Positions 23,742 to 32,991 of a stretch of 39,456 nucleotides of DNA are shown in pieces. Under the pieces are notes generated by a model. It was not told the origin of the DNA and did not search any database. It saw only the letters and a program-made list of their open reading frames with translations. Origin of the DNA: Actinomycetota bacterium (GTDB lineage: Bacteria > Actinomycetota > Actinomycetes > Streptosporangiales > Streptosporangiaceae); contig DAHVDE010000062.1 of assembly GCA_027313705.1 (NCBI GenBank), positions 1 through 39,456 on the forward strand, read 5' to 3'. Position 1 is the stretch's first letter. The number at the start of each line of letters is the position of its first letter. Made by a program: the position numbers and the translations under genes.

Positions 23742-25339
23742 CCATCGCACTGCGCTACACCGTCCGCTCAGACGTGGGCCTGCTCCGTGAAGGCAACGAG
23801 GATGCCGCCTATGCCGGGCCATACCTGCTCGCCATCGCGGACGGCATGGGAGGTCATGCCGCAGGCGAAGTCGCGAGCGCCGTTGCCATCTCCACCTTGG
23901 TGCCGCTTGACACCGACACCAGCGGCGTCGACATGCTGCAGGTGCTCAGCGACGCGATCGTGACGGCGAATGGCACCTTGCGCGAGATCACGATCGCGCA
24001 TCCGGCGACCGAGGGCATGGGCACGACCCTGACGGCGCTGTTGTGGCGCGGCGACGAGATCGCGCTGTGCCACGTCGGAGATTCCCGCGCCTATCTCCTG
24101 CGTGACGGAATGCTCGAGCAGATCACGCATGATCACACGCTGGTGCAGTCGCTAGTCGACGAGGGCAGGCTTACGCCAGAAGCGGCCGCATCACACCCGC
24201 AGCGCTCGCTGGTCATGCGCGCGCTGCAGAGCAGCATTCCGGCCGAACCGGATCTCACGATGCGCAAGGCGAGGACGGGCGACAGGTACCTGCTCTGCTC
24301 GGACGGGCTGACCGACGTGGTCAGCGACGAGACCTTGCGGATGACGCTCAGCGAGCTCACCGACCTGGACGCGGCCGTCGAGCAACTCATTGACCTGGCC
24401 ATCCGCAGCGGCGGACCTGACAACATCACCTGCGTGCTTGCTGACGTGGTCGACACGGATACCGGCGCGCAAGCCAGCGAGCAGCAGATCATCGTCGGCG
24501 AACTCGTGGGCGACGCTGACGAGAGCGCGGAGGTCATTCGCAGCGACAATCCCGCCGCCAGGGCACATTTGCTAGCTCAGGGCAGCCAGCAGGCACCAGC
24601 ACAGGACTGGCCAGGCCAGCTGAGCCCCGCCGCGGCGGAACCGGCCGGCGACGATGACGATGCCGCCGGGGAAGGCGAGCCTGACGCGGCTGACGATGGC
24701 CAGGGACCGGCCGGGCGCCGCCGCTGGCCGGTGGTCAGTTGCGTGCTCATCTTGCTCGTCGGCGTGATCGGCGCGACCGGCTACTACGGCTGGCGGCTCA
24801 CCCAGAATCAGTACTACGTGGGGACGGTCGACGGCCGGGTCGTGGTGTTCCGCGGCGTAAGCGAGGCCGTGGCCGGACTTAGCCTGTCGCGGGTAGTGCA
24901 GCGCACCGACATCAAGTTGTCCGCGCTCCCCTCGACCGAGGCGGGCTCGATCAGGTCGACGATCGGGCCTGAGTCGAGCCTCAAGCAGGCCCAGCGGATC
25001 ATCTCGCAGTTCAAGCAGGACTACCGCTGCGCCGTGGTCCAGGCGAGCATCGCCAAGTGGGTAGCTAACCGCCCGAAGCCCGCACGGGTCATCCATAAGA
25101 CCAAGTCCAAGACCAGCAAGGCCAAGCACAGCCATCACGCCAAGGCCAGGGTCACCGCGGCAAGCAGCACCGACCGGAAGAAGAGCACGAAGCCGGGTTC
25201 TGGTCATAAGGACCCGGCCAAGGCCACGAAGCCAGCGTCGAAAGGCTCTGGCAAGACGAACACCGTCAAGCAGGCGTCTTACCCGCCAGAGCCGGTGATG
25301 CCGACCTATTGCCCGGCGTCGACCGGAGTCACCGGATGA
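23738..25339 (+). CDS. pstP: PP2C Ser/Thr protein phosphatase PstP
   Basis: The 533-aa membrane phosphatase reverses PknB-type phosphorylation. The catalytic domain (1-about 240) shows REGNEDAAY, ADGMGGHAAGE, VGDSRAYLLRDG, LCSDGLTDVV and GGPDNIT, the residues holding the metal pair. An acidic Ala/Asp linker and one transmembrane helix (about 328-350) follow. The outer domain of about 180 residues ends in an unusually Lys/Ser/His-rich stretch of about 70 residues (KTKSKTSKAKHSHHAKAR and similar). The start ATG overlaps the fhaB stop and the 3' end overlaps rodA (both ATGA). Confidence 0.94.
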   Translation: MTIALRYTVRSDVGLLREGNEDAAYAGPYLLAIADGMGGHAAGEVASAVAISTLVPLDTDTSGVDMLQVLSDAIVTANGTLREITIAHPATEGMGTTLTALLWRGDEIALCHVGDSRAYLLRDGMLEQITHDHTLVQSLVDEGRLTPEAAASHPQRSLVMRALQSSIPAEPDLTMRKARTGDRYLLCSDGLTDVVSDETLRMTLSELTDLDAAVEQLIDLAIRSGGPDNITCVLADVVDTDTGAQASEQQIIVGELVGDADESAEVIRSDNPAARAHLLAQGSQQAPAQDWPGQLSPAAAEPAGDDDDAAGEGEPDAADDGQGPAGRRRWPVVSCVLILLVGVIGATGYYGWRLTQNQYYVGTVDGRVVVFRGVSEAVAGLSLSRVVQRTDIKLSALPSTEAGSIRSTIGPESSLKQAQRIISQFKQDYRCAVVQASIAKWVANRPKPARVIHKTKSKTSKAKHSHHAKARVTAASSTDRKKSTKPGSGHKDPAKATKPASKGSGKTNTVKQASYPPEPVMPTYCPASTGVTG

Positions 25340-26772
25340 GCGCGCTTTCCGATCCGCTCTCTGGCTCTGGCCTGTCTCGCGGCGATGCCGTGCCCGTGCC
25401 GCTGCCGCGCGGCCGGCGCAACGCCGAACTGGCGATGCTGGCCTTCGCGGTGGCGATCATGCTTTTCGCCTTCGTGAACGTGGGATACGGCCTCAACGGC
25501 CACATTCCTTCCGGCTTGGCGCTCTACGTGGCCGGTTTCGCCGTGCTCATGGCTGCCGCTCATATCGCGGTGCGGTGGCTCGCGCCCTACGCCGACCCGC
25601 TGCTGCTGCCGCTGGCCGCAATGCTCAACGGCCTTGGCATCGCCATGATCTACCGGCTGCAGGAGTCCGGCCGCGGCAGCAACCCTGGCATCCAGATCGG
25701 CACGCTGACCTCGCACGCCGCCCTCACCCAGCTCATGTACACGGCGGTGGGCGTAGCCGGCTTTGTCGGCGTGCTCGCCGTGGTACGCGAGCCGAGGGTT
25801 CTTTCGCGTTACACCTACACGCTCGGCACGATCGGGCTGGTATTGCTGGCCATCCCGGCGATACTGCCTGGCAGCCTCAGCAGCGTCAACGGCGCGAAGA
25901 CCTGGATTATCCTCGGCGGCTTCTCGGTCGAGCCAGGCGAGTTCGCCAAGATCCTGCTCGCGATCTTCTTCGCCGGCTACCTGGTCAGCAAGCGCGACGT
26001 GCTTTCGCTGGCAGGCAAGCGATTTATCGGCATCGACCTCCCGCGCGCCCGCGATATGGGCCCGGTGCTCGTCGTCTGGGCGGCCAGCTTGCTCGTCTTG
26101 ATCTTCGAGTCAGACATCGGCACGTCGGCGCTGTTCTTCGGCTTGTTCCTCGCCATGCTCTACATCGCCACGCAGCGAAAGTCGTGGCTGATCATCGGCA
26201 TCTTGCTGTTCTTGCTCGGTGCCGACATCGCGGCTAACCTGTTCCATCACGTCGGTGACCGCTTCACTCTCTGGTTCCATCCGTTCGCCAACGGTAATCA
26301 GTATGGCCAGCTTGCCCAGGGCCTTGAAGGCATGGCGTTCGGCGGCATACTCGGTACCGGACTCGGCCAAGGTGAGCCGTTCCGCACGGCACTCGTGCAA
26401 AGTGACTTCATCATGACCGGATTCGGCGAGGAACTCGGCCTTACCGGACTGATGGCGATCTTGCTGATCTTCGGCCTGATCGTGCAGCGAGGCCTGCGTG
26501 CCTCGCTGGCGGTCCGCGATCCGTTCGCGAAACTGCTCGCTGGCGGTCTCGCGTTCTCGCTGGCAATCCAGATCTTCGTCATCGTCGGCGGTGTCAGCCA
26601 GTTGATCCCGCTTACCGGGATCACGACGCCTTTCCTGTCCCAGGGCGGATCCTCACTGGTCGCGAACTGGGCGGTGATCGCGCTGCTCATGCGTGTCAGC
26701 GATCAGGCAAGGAAACCGGCGCCGCAGCCGATCCAAGACGAAGGGATGACCCAGGTGGTGAGAGCCGCATGA
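25336..26772 (+). CDS. rodA: FtsW/RodA/SpoVE-family SEDS glycosyltransferase
   Basis: This 478-aa polytopic protein (about 10-12 helices) polymerises lipid II into glycan strands together with a class B PBP. Family signatures include SSVNGAKTWI, PGEFAKI, VLIFESDIGTSALFF, the GTGLGQG loop, FIMTGFGEELGL and ITTPFLSQGGSS. ATG 25336 overlaps the pstP stop; the gene overlaps pbpA by 4 nt, fitting a one-to-one SEDS-PBP pair. By position in the operon it corresponds to RodA of mycobacteria. Confidence 0.94.
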   Translation: MSALSDPLSGSGLSRGDAVPVPLPRGRRNAELAMLAFAVAIMLFAFVNVGYGLNGHIPSGLALYVAGFAVLMAAAHIAVRWLAPYADPLLLPLAAMLNGLGIAMIYRLQESGRGSNPGIQIGTLTSHAALTQLMYTAVGVAGFVGVLAVVREPRVLSRYTYTLGTIGLVLLAIPAILPGSLSSVNGAKTWIILGGFSVEPGEFAKILLAIFFAGYLVSKRDVLSLAGKRFIGIDLPRARDMGPVLVVWAASLLVLIFESDIGTSALFFGLFLAMLYIATQRKSWLIIGILLFLLGADIAANLFHHVGDRFTLWFHPFANGNQYGQLAQGLEGMAFGGILGTGLGQGEPFRTALVQSDFIMTGFGEELGLTGLMAILLIFGLIVQRGLRASLAVRDPFAKLLAGGLAFSLAIQIFVIVGGVSQLIPLTGITTPFLSQGGSSLVANWAVIALLMRVSDQARKPAPQPIQDEGMTQVVRAA

Positions 26773-28259
26773 ACCGGGCGATCGGCCGGCTTTCCATCGT
26801 CTGCCTGGTGATGTTCGTGATCCTGCTCGGCTGGGTGAACTACCTCCAGGTGTTCCGCGTCAACTCCCTCGCGGGCGAGCCTGGCAACATCAGGATCCTT
26901 GACCAGGCGCTCAAGAACCAGCGGGGCGAGATCATCGCGAACGGCGGCGGGCCGCAGAAGGTGATCGCCGAGTCAAAGCTGACCACTGGCGGGATCTACG
27001 AACGCTATTACCCTGACCCCTACACCTTCGCTCCGGTCACCGGCTACGACTCGATCTTCGGCAACACGGGCATCGAGCTCTCGGAGAACAAGTACCTGAA
27101 CGGCAGTGCCGCCAAGCTGGCCATCTACAACTTCAAGGGCCTCTTCACCGGGCATTCCAAGCAGGGGTCCAGCGTCTACCTGACGATCGACCCGCGGGTT
27201 CAGGAGGCGGCTTACCAGGCCATGGTGAGCATGGGCCAGACCGACGGCGGCAAGCCCGCGGCTGCGGTGGCGATCGACCCGAGCACAGGGGCGATACTCG
27301 CGCTTGTCTCCTATCCGACCTTCAACCCGAACCTGCTCGCCCCGATCTCGAGCGCCGTGGTGGCCAAGAACGACAACGCGCTGCTCAATGACCGCAGCCA
27401 GCCGCTGCTCAACCGGGCCATCAACGACACGTACCCGCCGGGGTCGACCTTCAAGATCGTCACGAGTTCCACCGCGTTCGGCACCGGCACGGTCGCGAAC
27501 CAGACCTCGACGATTCCCGCTCCGCAGTTCTACCGGCTGCCAGGCAGCACGCACGTACTGACCAACGACGGCAACTCCGTCTGCGGCGACGGGCACCCGC
27601 AGATCATCCTGGCCTTCACCGAGTCGTGCAACACCGCATTCGGCAAGCTCGGGGCGCGACTCGGCGGCGCGGCGCTGCGCAGCTACGCCAACCTGTACGA
27701 CTTCAACAACCCGAACCTGACCATCCCCATGCCGGTATCGCCGAGCATGTACCCGAAGGTCAGCGATCCGGCGGAGACGGCCATCTCGGCCATCGGCCAG
27801 TTCAGCGACACGGTCACTCCGCTTGAGGAAGCCATGATGGCGGCCACGGTCGCCAACCACGGCGTGCTCATGCGGCCATACCTGGTACAGCAGATCCGGG
27901 CACCCGACCAGGAAGTCGTGCAGAGCACGGCGCCCGCGGAGATAAGGCGGGTCACCTCAAGTACCGTGGCCGCTGACATCACGAAGATGATGATCAGCGT
28001 GACCCACAACCCGGCAGGCACGGCGTACGGCACGGCCAGCCCGGCAGTAGCGAACGGCATCGACATCGCGGGCAAGACGGGCACGGCGCAGAACGGGCCC
28101 AACAATACGGGCCTCGACGACGCGGTATTCACCTGTTTCGCCCCGGCAACCAACCCGCAGATCGCGGTCGGCGTGATCGTCCAGGGCGGCGGCTTCGGCG
28201 CCGACGCGGCGGCTCCGATCGCGGTGAAGATGATCGAGGCGTTCGAGGGACAGCATTGA
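26769..28259 (+). CDS. pbpA: Class B penicillin-binding protein PbpA
   Basis: The 496-aa transpeptidase cross-links peptidoglycan and partners with the adjacent SEDS protein. It has one N-terminal membrane anchor (about 7-27), a dimerisation region, and the transpeptidase motifs SxxK in GSTFKIV, SxN in SCN (ESCNTAFG) and KTG in GKTGTAQN. Length matches mycobacterial PbpA. ATG 26769 overlaps the rodA stop. A 137-nt gap with a small GC hairpin (cccggc/gccggg, 28337-28355) separates it from pknB. Confidence 0.94.
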   Translation: MNRAIGRLSIVCLVMFVILLGWVNYLQVFRVNSLAGEPGNIRILDQALKNQRGEIIANGGGPQKVIAESKLTTGGIYERYYPDPYTFAPVTGYDSIFGNTGIELSENKYLNGSAAKLAIYNFKGLFTGHSKQGSSVYLTIDPRVQEAAYQAMVSMGQTDGGKPAAAVAIDPSTGAILALVSYPTFNPNLLAPISSAVVAKNDNALLNDRSQPLLNRAINDTYPPGSTFKIVTSSTAFGTGTVANQTSTIPAPQFYRLPGSTHVLTNDGNSVCGDGHPQIILAFTESCNTAFGKLGARLGGAALRSYANLYDFNNPNLTIPMPVSPSMYPKVSDPAETAISAIGQFSDTVTPLEEAMMAATVANHGVLMRPYLVQQIRAPDQEVVQSTAPAEIRRVTSSTVAADITKMMISVTHNPAGTAYGTASPAVANGIDIAGKTGTAQNGPNNTGLDDAVFTCFAPATNPQIAVGVIVQGGGFGADAAAPIAVKMIEAFEGQH

Positions 28260-28396
28260 GCGCGCGGCGAATCCGAACTTTCCGTAGCGGAATCGCGGCG
28301 GGGGCATTTGACGACATAATTTCCGCAGTGGCCAGGCCCGGCTCTTCCCGCCGGGACGGCCGCAAAGAGCCAAGACGACGCAGGACGGTAACGTAA

Positions 28397-30238
28397 GTGC
28401 GAGACATGACCCAGCCCAGGCTGCTTGGCGGCCGTTATGAACTCGACGGCGTCGTCGGGCGCGGCGGGATGGCCGAGGTATACCGGGCACGCGACCTTCG
28501 CCTCGACCGCACGGTGGCAGTGAAGACGCTGCGCGCTGACCTGGCCAGGGACCAGATCTTCCAGGCCAGGTTCAAACGCGAAGCCCAGTCAGCGGCATCG
28601 CTGAATCACCCGTCGATCGTGGCCGTGTACGACACCGGCGAGGACAACAGCGGGCCTGCGCCAGTGCCGTTCATCGTCATGGAATACGTGGACGGGCGCA
28701 CGATCAGGGACCTGCTGCGCGACGATCGCCGGCTGCTGCCTGAACGCGCGCTTGAGATCACCGACGGCGTGCTGCGGGCTCTTGACTACAGCCACCGCAA
28801 TGGCATCGTGCACCGTGACATCAAGCCTGGCAACGTCATGCTTAACCGGCAGGGCGAGATCAAGGTGATGGACTTCGGCATCGCCCGTGCCACCTCCGAT
28901 GCCCAGGCCACGATGACCCAGACCGCGCAGGTCATCGGCACGGCGCAGTACCTGTCGCCAGAGCAGGCGCGGGGTGAGCGGGTAGACGCCCGTTCTGACC
29001 TCTACTCGGTCGGCTGCCTGCTGTACGAACTGCTGACCGGCAGGCCGCCGTTCACCGGGGATTCCCCGGTCGCGATCGCCTACCAGCATGTGCGCGAGAA
29101 CCCGATCCCGCCGTCCCGTGTCGACCCGGAACTGCCAGGCTGGGCGGACCCGATCGTGCTCCGTGCGATGGCGAAGGACCCGGCCGATCGCTACCAGTCC
29201 GCGGGCGAGATGCGCAACGACATCCAGCGCGCGCTGTCCGGCTACCCGGTTGGCGACCAGATGCGCAGGACCAGCGCCTACGCCGGGCCGCCGCAGGGAA
29301 CCCGGCGCCTCGACCCGCTCGGACAGACCCAGCTGCAGAACCAGAGCGGCTCGATACCGCCATATCAGTACGGCCCGCCCGATGACGGCGGCGGCCGGGT
29401 CGCAGCGAATCGCCGCAAGCGGCCGATCTGGCCGTGGATCACGGCCGCCGTGGCGGTGGTCGTGGTCATCGCCTTGGTGCTGGCCTATGAGGCGATCAAC
29501 GGCCATGGCACGCCGCCGGGCACGACCGTGCCTAACGTGGTCGGCTCCAAGCTCACCGCGGCCGAGGCGACGCTGCAGAAGGACGGTTTCAAGGTCAAGG
29601 CGGCCGCGCACACTTCGAGCACCGGCCCTTACAACGAGGTGACGAGCACCAGCCCGGCGGCCGACACGACGGCGCCCAAGGGCAGCACGGTCACGCTCAA
29701 CTACAACGCGCCGCCAGGGGCCAAGGCTATTCCCGGCGTGACTGGCCTGAGCGTGGGTGCCGCCACAGCCAGGCTCAACGCGGCCGGATTCACCGTGGTC
29801 AACCAGAGCGCGTCCCAGATACCCAGCCTCACGGTCCAGCCGGGAAATGTGGTCAGCACCACCCCGGCGGCCGGCTCGAAGGAGCCGCTGAGCACTCCGA
29901 TCGTGCTGAACATCGCAGGAGCTAGCGCCAAGGTGCCCTACGTGCTCTATGACCAGCTCAGCGCGGCGGAGGCCGCGATCAGGGCACAGAACCTGATACC
30001 CAACGTCATCAACAACCAGCCTGGCCCGCCCGGAGCTACACCAGGCACGGTGTGGGAGACCACGCCTGGACCGCACAAGCTCGTGCTGCAGGGCACGGTC
30101 GTGAACCTGTACGTGGTGCCAGGGTCATCGCCGACCGCTAGCCCGTCGTCCTCGCCTAGTCCCTCCTCCAGTCCTTCTCCGACGAACTCGCCGAGCCCGG
30201 GTGGCTCGCCGAGTCCAGGGTCGCAAGGGGGGCAATAG
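28397..30238 (+). CDS. pknB: Ser/Thr protein kinase PknB with PASTA repeats
   Basis: The 613-aa kinase has a G-loop GRGGMAEVY (21-29), Lys43 of [12 protein letters not shown] (Asp141), DFG (159-161) and activation-loop Thr174/Thr176 followed by [11 protein letters not shown], matching mycobacterial PknB. A transmembrane helix (about 344-364) and three outer PASTA repeats follow, which bind muropeptides or lipid II. The end is a Ser/Pro-rich tail of about 35 residues. It phosphorylates wall-synthesis and division proteins, including FHA partners encoded here. GTG 28397 follows AGGACG at about 10 nt; ATG 28406 is possible. No pknA is present in this cluster. Confidence 0.94.
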   Translation: MRDMTQPRLLGGRYELDGVVGRGGMAEVYRARDLRLDRTVAVKTLRADLARDQIFQARFKREAQSAASLNHPSIVAVYDTGEDNSGPAPVPFIVMEYVDGRTIRDLLRDDRRLLPERALEITDGVLRALDYSHRNGIVHRDIKPGNVMLNRQGEIKVMDFGIARATSDAQATMTQTAQVIGTAQYLSPEQARGERVDARSDLYSVGCLLYELLTGRPPFTGDSPVAIAYQHVRENPIPPSRVDPELPGWADPIVLRAMAKDPADRYQSAGEMRNDIQRALSGYPVGDQMRRTSAYAGPPQGTRRLDPLGQTQLQNQSGSIPPYQYGPPDDGGGRVAANRRKRPIWPWITAAVAVVVVIALVLAYEAINGHGTPPGTTVPNVVGSKLTAAEATLQKDGFKVKAAAHTSSTGPYNEVTSTSPAADTTAPKGSTVTLNYNAPPGAKAIPGVTGLSVGAATARLNAAGFTVVNQSASQIPSLTVQPGNVVSTTPAAGSKEPLSTPIVLNIAGASAKVPYVLYDQLSAAEAAIRAQNLIPNVINNQPGPPGATPGTVWETTPGPHKLVLQGTVVNLYVVPGSSPTASPSSSPSPSSSPSPTNSPSPGGSPSPGSQGGQ

Positions 30239-30348
30239 GCGGCCAGGCGGTGATCAGATCGGGGCCGGGCTACATCCGGTGAGCCACTACCCTTACCACC
30301 AAGTGCCGGACGCTCGCCGCGCGCCGGAGATTTGCCCAGGAGACCATC

Positions 30349-30594
30349 GTGCCCAAGTCCAAGGTCAGGAAAAAGGCGGTCTACACCCCGCCGCAGCGCT
30401 CGTCGAAGTCCAAGGTCAGCCCGCCTTGGCTGGTGCCGGCCATGCTCGCGTGCCTGCTTGTCGGACTGGCGTGGATCGCCACGTTCTACGTCAGCGGTGA
30501 GAGCCTGCCGATCGCGGCGCTCCACCAGTGGAACCTGGTCGCCGGATTCGCCCTGATCGTCGGCGGCGTCATGCTCGCGACCAGGTGGCGTTGA
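30349..30594 (+). CDS. crgA: Cell division protein CrgA
   Basis: The 81-aa membrane protein has two transmembrane helices (about 28-48 and 62-77) and a basic N-terminus beginning PKSKVRKK, diagnostic of CrgA. It interacts with FtsZ and PBPs, and in streptomycetes controls the timing of sporulation septation. GTG 30349 follows AGGAG at 7 nt. It lies 110 nt after pknB and converges with the rhomboid gene. Confidence 0.93.
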   Translation: MPKSKVRKKAVYTPPQRSSKSKVSPPWLVPAMLACLLVGLAWIATFYVSGESLPIAALHQWNLVAGFALIVGGVMLATRWR

Positions 30595-30647
30595 TCAGGA
30601 CAGCGCCGGGGGCGACGGTCGCCGGGAGGTGACCGCCGCCCTCACCA

Positions 30648-31607
30648 CTAGAACTTGAAAAGCACCTGGTGAATCAGGTTGAGGTCGCGCAGGATCACTC
30701 CAAGCACGAGCAGTGCCACTATCCCGGCCGCCGCTCCGGCCTGGATCAGGTTGCGGCGCAGTCGCGGCGCGTAGACGAACGCCGCGGTGAGCGCCGAGCC
30801 GGCGATCAGGCCGCCGACGTGATCCTGCCAGGCGATGAACGAGTGGAACGTGAACGTGATCGCCAGGTTGAGCACGATCAGGATGACGATCTGCCTGACG
30901 TTGGCCCGCACTCGCCGCGCCAGGACGAAGTAGGCACCGAAGAGCCCGAAGATCGCCCCTGACGCCCCGATGGCCGGCTCGAGCGGCGAGGCGATCAGGT
31001 AGAAAAGCACGGAACCTGCCAGCGCGCTCACCAGGTAAACCGTCAGGAAGCGCACCCGGCCGAGCATTCGCTCGACCGGCGGCCCGACCACGATCAAGGC
31101 CCACATGTCGAAGACGATGTGGAAGAGGCCGAAGCCACCCTCCGGCGGCAGGTGCAGGAAAGCACTGGTGAGCAAGCGATACCACTGGCCGAACGCGACG
31201 CCGATCGGAGCATGCAGGGCCGGATCGTAGGCACCACCCACCATCTGGCCGTAGTCGAGCGTCTTGCTGTAGGCGATTTCAGCGAGGTAGGCGAGCACGC
31301 ACAGCGCCACCAGCGTGTAGGTGACGACCGGGCGTCCGCCGGCGACCTGGCCGCCGAACCGCCCGGTCGCTTGCCTGACCCCGCTGTTCCCGCCTTTGAC
31401 GCAATCGACGCACTGGTGCCCGACGGCCGCCGACCGCAGGCAGTCCGGGCAGGCCGGCCGGCCGCAGCGAACGCAGGAAACGTATGTCTCGCGGTTCGGA
31501 TGCCGGTAGCACCTCGGGGTGGTGGCCGCCGGGCCTGTGCCGTTCATGCCTGAGCCGTTCGCGCCAGCGTCGGTCGCGTCAGGACCAGGGGCTTGGGGGT
31601 AAGCCAT
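30648..31607 (-). CDS. Rhomboid intramembrane protease with N-terminal zinc finger
   Basis: The 319-aa protein carries a B-box-like Cys/His finger at 33-70 (CYRHP, CVRCGRPACPDC, HQCVDC) and a six-to-seven-helix rhomboid core. The catalytic dyad is Ser216 in GASGAIFG and His263 in QDHVGG. The first-helix motif, usually HxxxN, reads HIVFD (163-167), so the oxyanion Asn is Asp here. Rhomboids cleave transmembrane substrates; the target is unknown. It starts 5 nt after ppiA stops and is likely co-transcribed with it. Confidence 0.92.
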   Translation of the reverse strand: MAYPQAPGPDATDAGANGSGMNGTGPAATTPRCYRHPNRETYVSCVRCGRPACPDCLRSAAVGHQCVDCVKGGNSGVRQATGRFGGQVAGGRPVVTYTLVALCVLAYLAEIAYSKTLDYGQMVGGAYDPALHAPIGVAFGQWYRLLTSAFLHLPPEGGFGLFHIVFDMWALIVVGPPVERMLGRVRFLTVYLVSALAGSVLFYLIASPLEPAIGASGAIFGLFGAYFVLARRVRANVRQIVILIVLNLAITFTFHSFIAWQDHVGGLIAGSALTAAFVYAPRLRRNLIQAGAAAGIVALLVLGVILRDLNLIHQVLFKF

Positions 31608-31612
31608 CGCTG

Positions 31613-32155
31613 CTATCCGTCCGAACCAGGAGAATCGCCGTTCCTGTGAATCTCAACCGATTCGAGCACGACGTCGCTGACCGGACGGTCGTTACGGCCC
31701 GTGCGCACGTTGCTGATCGCCTCGACGACCTCGCTGCCCTCGATGACTTCACCGAAGATCGTGTGCTTGCGGTTGAGGTGGGGCGTGGGCACGGTGGTGA
31801 TGAAGAACTGAGATCCGTTGGTGCCAGGACCAGCGTTGGCCATGGCGAGCAGGTAGGGCCGGTCGAACGTCAGGTCGGGGTAGAACTCGTCGGCGAACTG
31901 GTAGCCGGGACCGCCCATACCGCTGCCGAGCGGGTCGCCGCCCTGGACCATGAACCTCGGGATGACCCGGTGGAAGATCGTGCCGTCGTAGAGTTTGCCC
32001 GTCGTCTTGCGGCGGGTTTGCGGATCGGTCCATTCCCGCGTGCCCTCGGCCAGTTCGACGAAGTTTCGCACCGTCTTCGGCGCCTGGTCGGGAAAGAGCC
32101 TGACGACGATCGTTCCCTGGTTGGTCCGCAGCGTCGCGGTGAGCGTGATAGTCAT
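31613..32155 (-). CDS. ppiA: Cyclophilin-type peptidyl-prolyl cis-trans isomerase
   Basis: The 180-aa cyclophilin has FHRVIPRFMVQGGDP, PGTNGSQFFITT and HTIFGEV, which include the active-site Arg, Phe, Met, Gln and His positions. It speeds prolyl isomerisation during protein folding; no signal peptide is visible, so it is cytoplasmic. ATG 32155 follows CAGGA at 8 nt; the frame is open 33 codons upstream but without a better start. It heads a two-gene unit with the rhomboid gene. Confidence 0.94.
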   Translation of the reverse strand: MTITLTATLRTNQGTIVVRLFPDQAPKTVRNFVELAEGTREWTDPQTRRKTTGKLYDGTIFHRVIPRFMVQGGDPLGSGMGGPGYQFADEFYPDLTFDRPYLLAMANAGPGTNGSQFFITTVPTPHLNRKHTIFGEVIEGSEVVEAISNVRTGRNDRPVSDVVLESVEIHRNGDSPGSDG

Positions 32156-32328
32156 GTCGGAAATCCTGTCACGCCAGGAGCCCGCGTTGGCGGCGCCACC
32201 TGGCCTTGGCCACTTTGCAACCTCTCGGCCAGCATATGCGCGTTGTTGAGTCATCAGCCTGCCCAGACGAGGTTGATGCGAGCCTGGCTGGGAAGTTCCC
32301 CGGAGGGATTATTCACGGGGAGGACATA

Positions 32329-32868
32329 GTGCCAGCAACGATGACCAAGCAACCCATCATGCCTACCGCAGACATGCAGTGGCGAGCCAGAAGGATCGCC
32401 ATGCAGGCCGCGAAGCTCGCCGATCAGGCTCGCCCGATGACCCGCCGCGCCGCCAGGACGGCCAAGGCAAACGCGGGCAACGCCGCCGTCTGGGCCAAGC
32501 CCGCAGTGGGCCGGGCCAGGGCGTGGATGGCGGTCAGGGCCGCCAGGGGCAGCGTCTCCGTGCAGGAGAGCGTGAGCCCTCGGGTCTCCGCCATGCTCGC
32601 GGCGACCGCTCGCCGTCTCGACCCGCCGCGGCCGCGGTCACGGCGGTGGCCCAAGGTCTTTGCCGGTGCCGTGCTGCTGGCCGCAGGCGCGGCCGCCGCT
32701 GCCGCGATGGCGATGCGCAGCCGCCAGCACGCGATGCCCAGGCCCGTGCCTGCGCGCAAGCCAGCGAGCAGCAACGGAAGTCAGCGGGCGACCGTGCTCA
32801 ACCCTGAGGCAAGGAACCAGCGCACCATGTCCGAGTCCGAGATGAACGGCCTCTCGCGTACTCGCTGA
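32329..32868 (+). CDS. Basic one-pass membrane protein of unknown function
   Basis: Not a recognised family. From GTG 32329, which has GGGGAGG at 5-nt spacing, the product is 179 aa. The first about 110 residues are rich in Ala, Arg and Lys with helical spacing (RRAARTAKANAGNAAVW). A hydrophobic helix (about 109-126) follows, then a short polar tail. Very basic Ala-rich proteins of this type suggest nucleic-acid or membrane-surface contact, but this is only composition. It diverges from ppiA and precedes the DNA ligase gene by about 120 nt. Confidence 0.6.
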   Translation: MPATMTKQPIMPTADMQWRARRIAMQAAKLADQARPMTRRAARTAKANAGNAAVWAKPAVGRARAWMAVRAARGSVSVQESVSPRVSAMLAATARRLDPPRPRSRRWPKVFAGAVLLAAGAAAAAAMAMRSRQHAMPRPVPARKPASSNGSQRATVLNPEARNQRTMSESEMNGLSRTR

Positions 32869-32991
32869 CAGCCAGGATCGGCAGCCGTCAGGTGCCCGGC
32901 CGCCTAGCCGCCGCACGCGGCTGGCCGCCGGGCGCCGGCCATGACGCCGACTGTGACGACGGCTGTCGGCACCTTCAGGCACAATCGGGAT

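Noticed and set aside
28589-30076. 495-codon open frame antisense to pknB
   Set aside because: Shadow of a high-GC gene; Arg/His-rich, no domain, and pknB is unambiguous.
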